Below are positions 7,864 through 8,945 of a stretch of 8,945 bases of DNA, piece after piece (within the stretch, counting starts at the first letter, position 1; every line of letters begins with the position of its first letter). Under the pieces are notes generated by a model, which was given only the letters and a program-made list of their open reading frames with translations, was not told the origin of the DNA and ran no database searches. Both the position numbers and the translations under genes were made by a program. The DNA comes from CAYZBM01 sp964476705 (lineage in GTDB: Bacteria > Pseudomonadota > Alphaproteobacteria > Rickettsiales > UBA6187). The DNA lies in the NCBI GenBank assembly GCA_964476705.1, contig CAYZBM010000077.1, positions 1-8,945 of the forward strand, written 5' to 3'.

Positions 7864-7933
7864 TTCTTTCTTGCCTTATTATTTTTATCTGATAAATCTG
7901 TTATATAAATTATATATTCAGAAAGTAATAATT

Positions 7934-8917
7934 ATGTCAGCTGAGAAAAATAAAAAAAAGAAAAATAAAAGTAGTAAAAGTAGTGATAGTTCTAATTTTC
8001 AGCCATCAGCAGTTGCTGCTGCAGGTGCTGGAGCTTCGGCTTTAAAGCAACCGCAAACTACTATATTTCTTGATTATTCTAAAGATATTGAATTATATGG
8101 TGTAAATTTTTCTCTAGATAGTGCAGTACCAGAAATTACCGAGATTATTACTAAGTTATCTGAAATTAATGATTATTTTTCTAATTCAGAAGCTCTGTTC
8201 GTCATAAGTGCATTAAATCTAGAACCCTTGTTAGATAAGGGTTCTATGAAAACTAAGCAGGCTATTTGTATTAGTGAATTAAGAGAACTTGGAGTTTTTT
8301 CTAGAATTCCTAAAGATAATCATGCTAGGAATTATGCAGCAATATTAGCTACATTTGCAAGTATTTTTCCAGAATTGATAAATATACTATCTACAGATAC
8401 TCAATATCATGCCAAAAAAAGTGAACGCTTAAAAGCGCTTTATGATCCTAATAATTTATTAACTTATAGCGTACTTAGTTTACGTAGAGGACAAAAAAAT
8501 GATTTTAAAGAAGTAATCTCAGAATTATTTTTCTTTCTTAGGTGTTATAAAAAATTTGCAGAAAGTGTAATTGAATTTGAAAAAGAAATTTCAGCTCTAT
8601 ATCTTTTATATGCTCTGCAAATAATTTGTGTTTTAGAATATGTTAGAAGTGCAGATAAAGATTCTTTACTTTTATTGAGTATAGGCAGTAAAAAAGATAA
8701 TTATTTAGATAAATTAAGGACTTTTCAACAATCATTAAGGCAATCTAGATTATCTGAGCTAACAATGGCATTATCTAGTCATTTTGTGACTTTAAATGAT
8801 CCTTTGTTAAAGGTACCTTCTAATCTTATCTTGGGTACAACTTTTTTAAATTTATTAGCAAATATTAATAATAACAATGAAGATTTTGCAAAAAAGTGCG
8901 CTAGGCATGGATGTTAA
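7934..8917 (+). CDS. Unknown helical protein, interrupted by a group II intron (5' exon)
   Basis: I do not recognise this protein. From ATG 7934 it begins with a lysine/serine-rich, probably disordered tail (about 2-20, KNKKKKNKSSKSS) and an alanine/glycine patch (26-37). A mostly alpha-helical, leucine-rich region runs from about 60 to 320. There is no signal peptide and no clear membrane helix; the most hydrophobic stretch is SALYLLYALQIICVLEYV (220-237). The frame is open upstream to a TTG at 7871, but 7934 gives the more natural hydrophilic start. The native sequence ends at 8895, where an intron-like GTGCG begins. The last residues (CARHGC) and the stop at 8915-8917 come from the intron. 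The full protein is therefore longer if the intron splices, and truncated if not. A secreted effector is possible but unsupported. Confidence 0.7.
   Translation: MSAEKNKKKKNKSSKSSDSSNFQPSAVAAAGAGASALKQPQTTIFLDYSKDIELYGVNFSLDSAVPEITEIITKLSEINDYFSNSEALFVISALNLEPLLDKGSMKTKQAICISELRELGVFSRIPKDNHARNYAAILATFASIFPELINILSTDTQYHAKKSERLKALYDPNNLLTYSVLSLRRGQKNDFKEVISELFFFLRCYKKFAESVIEFEKEISALYLLYALQIICVLEYVRSADKDSLLLLSIGSKKDNYLDKLRTFQQSLRQSRLSELTMALSSHFVTLNDPLLKVPSNLILGTTFLNLLANINNNNEDFAKKCARHGC
8220..8246 (+). repeat. Perfect 10-base hairpin inside the unknown gene
   Basis: TAGAACCCTT (8220-8229) and AAGGGTTCTA (8237-8246) are exact reverse complements around a seven-base loop. They lie within codons for LEPLLDKGS. 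No T-run follows, so it is not a terminator. It could affect the mRNA or be a by-product of coding. Confidence 0.4.
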
Positions 8918-8945
8918 GTAGGTGGTGAAAGTCCACTATGGGCCC
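8896..8945 (+). mobile_element. 5' end of a group II intron (continues beyond the window)
   Basis: From 8896 the sequence reads GTGCGCTAGGCATGG and continues with AGGTGGTGAAAGTCCACTAT. This is the conserved beginning of many bacterial group II introns: a GUGYG 5' end followed by the first domain I hairpin, here a GTGG/CCAC stem (8922-8925 with 8933-8936). It interrupts the unknown reading frame on the same strand, within a lysine codon whose last base is the first intron base. Composition turns markedly more G/C-rich than the host gene. The ribozyme core, the maturase gene and the 3' exon would lie outside the window, so completeness and activity cannot be judged. Confidence 0.82.

Overview
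The window is very AT-rich and reads like part of the chromosome of an intracellular alphaproteobacterium, most likely of the Rickettsiales or a close relative. This rests on composition, the short DUF1640/CCDC90-type coiled-coil proteins, hairpin-rich intergenic repeats and a group II intron. It is an inference from style and family content; no rRNA or other marker gene is present.

Layout: (1) Positions 1-616 hold no convincing gene. They form a mosaic of hairpins and inverted repeats, including a composite element (about 8-463) with hairpin-bearing ends in opposite orientation. (2) Positions 617-1186 (minus strand) carry two tandem, recently duplicated small genes for coiled-coil, single-membrane-helix proteins. 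They share a good candidate promoter (1225-1253) and sit just beyond a probable terminator of the next gene. (3) Positions 1300-3078 (minus) encode a two-helix membrane sensor with a degenerate methyl-accepting chemotaxis signalling hairpin. (4) After a divergent promoter region, a tight plus-strand operon runs from 3279 to 7836: an ABC ATPase, its permease and a GldG-like auxiliary protein (GldA/GldF/GldG type), a DUF4340 membrane-anchored protein, and QueH, the epoxyqueuosine reductase of queuosine tRNA modification. (5) From 7934 a gene of unknown function is cut at 8895 by the 5' end of a group II intron, which continues past the window edge.

The first four operon genes probably form one envelope complex: a cytoplasmic ATPase, a six-helix permease, a large extracytoplasmic GldG-like subunit anchored at both ends, and a DUF4340 partner. 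Its substrate is unknown, and gliding motility is not implied outside Bacteroidota. QueH looks co-transcribed but metabolically unrelated. The least described parts are the duplicated coiled-coil pair, the receptor whose signalling tip has lost the canonical residues, the inverted-repeat mosaic at the left edge, and the intron-split unknown gene.
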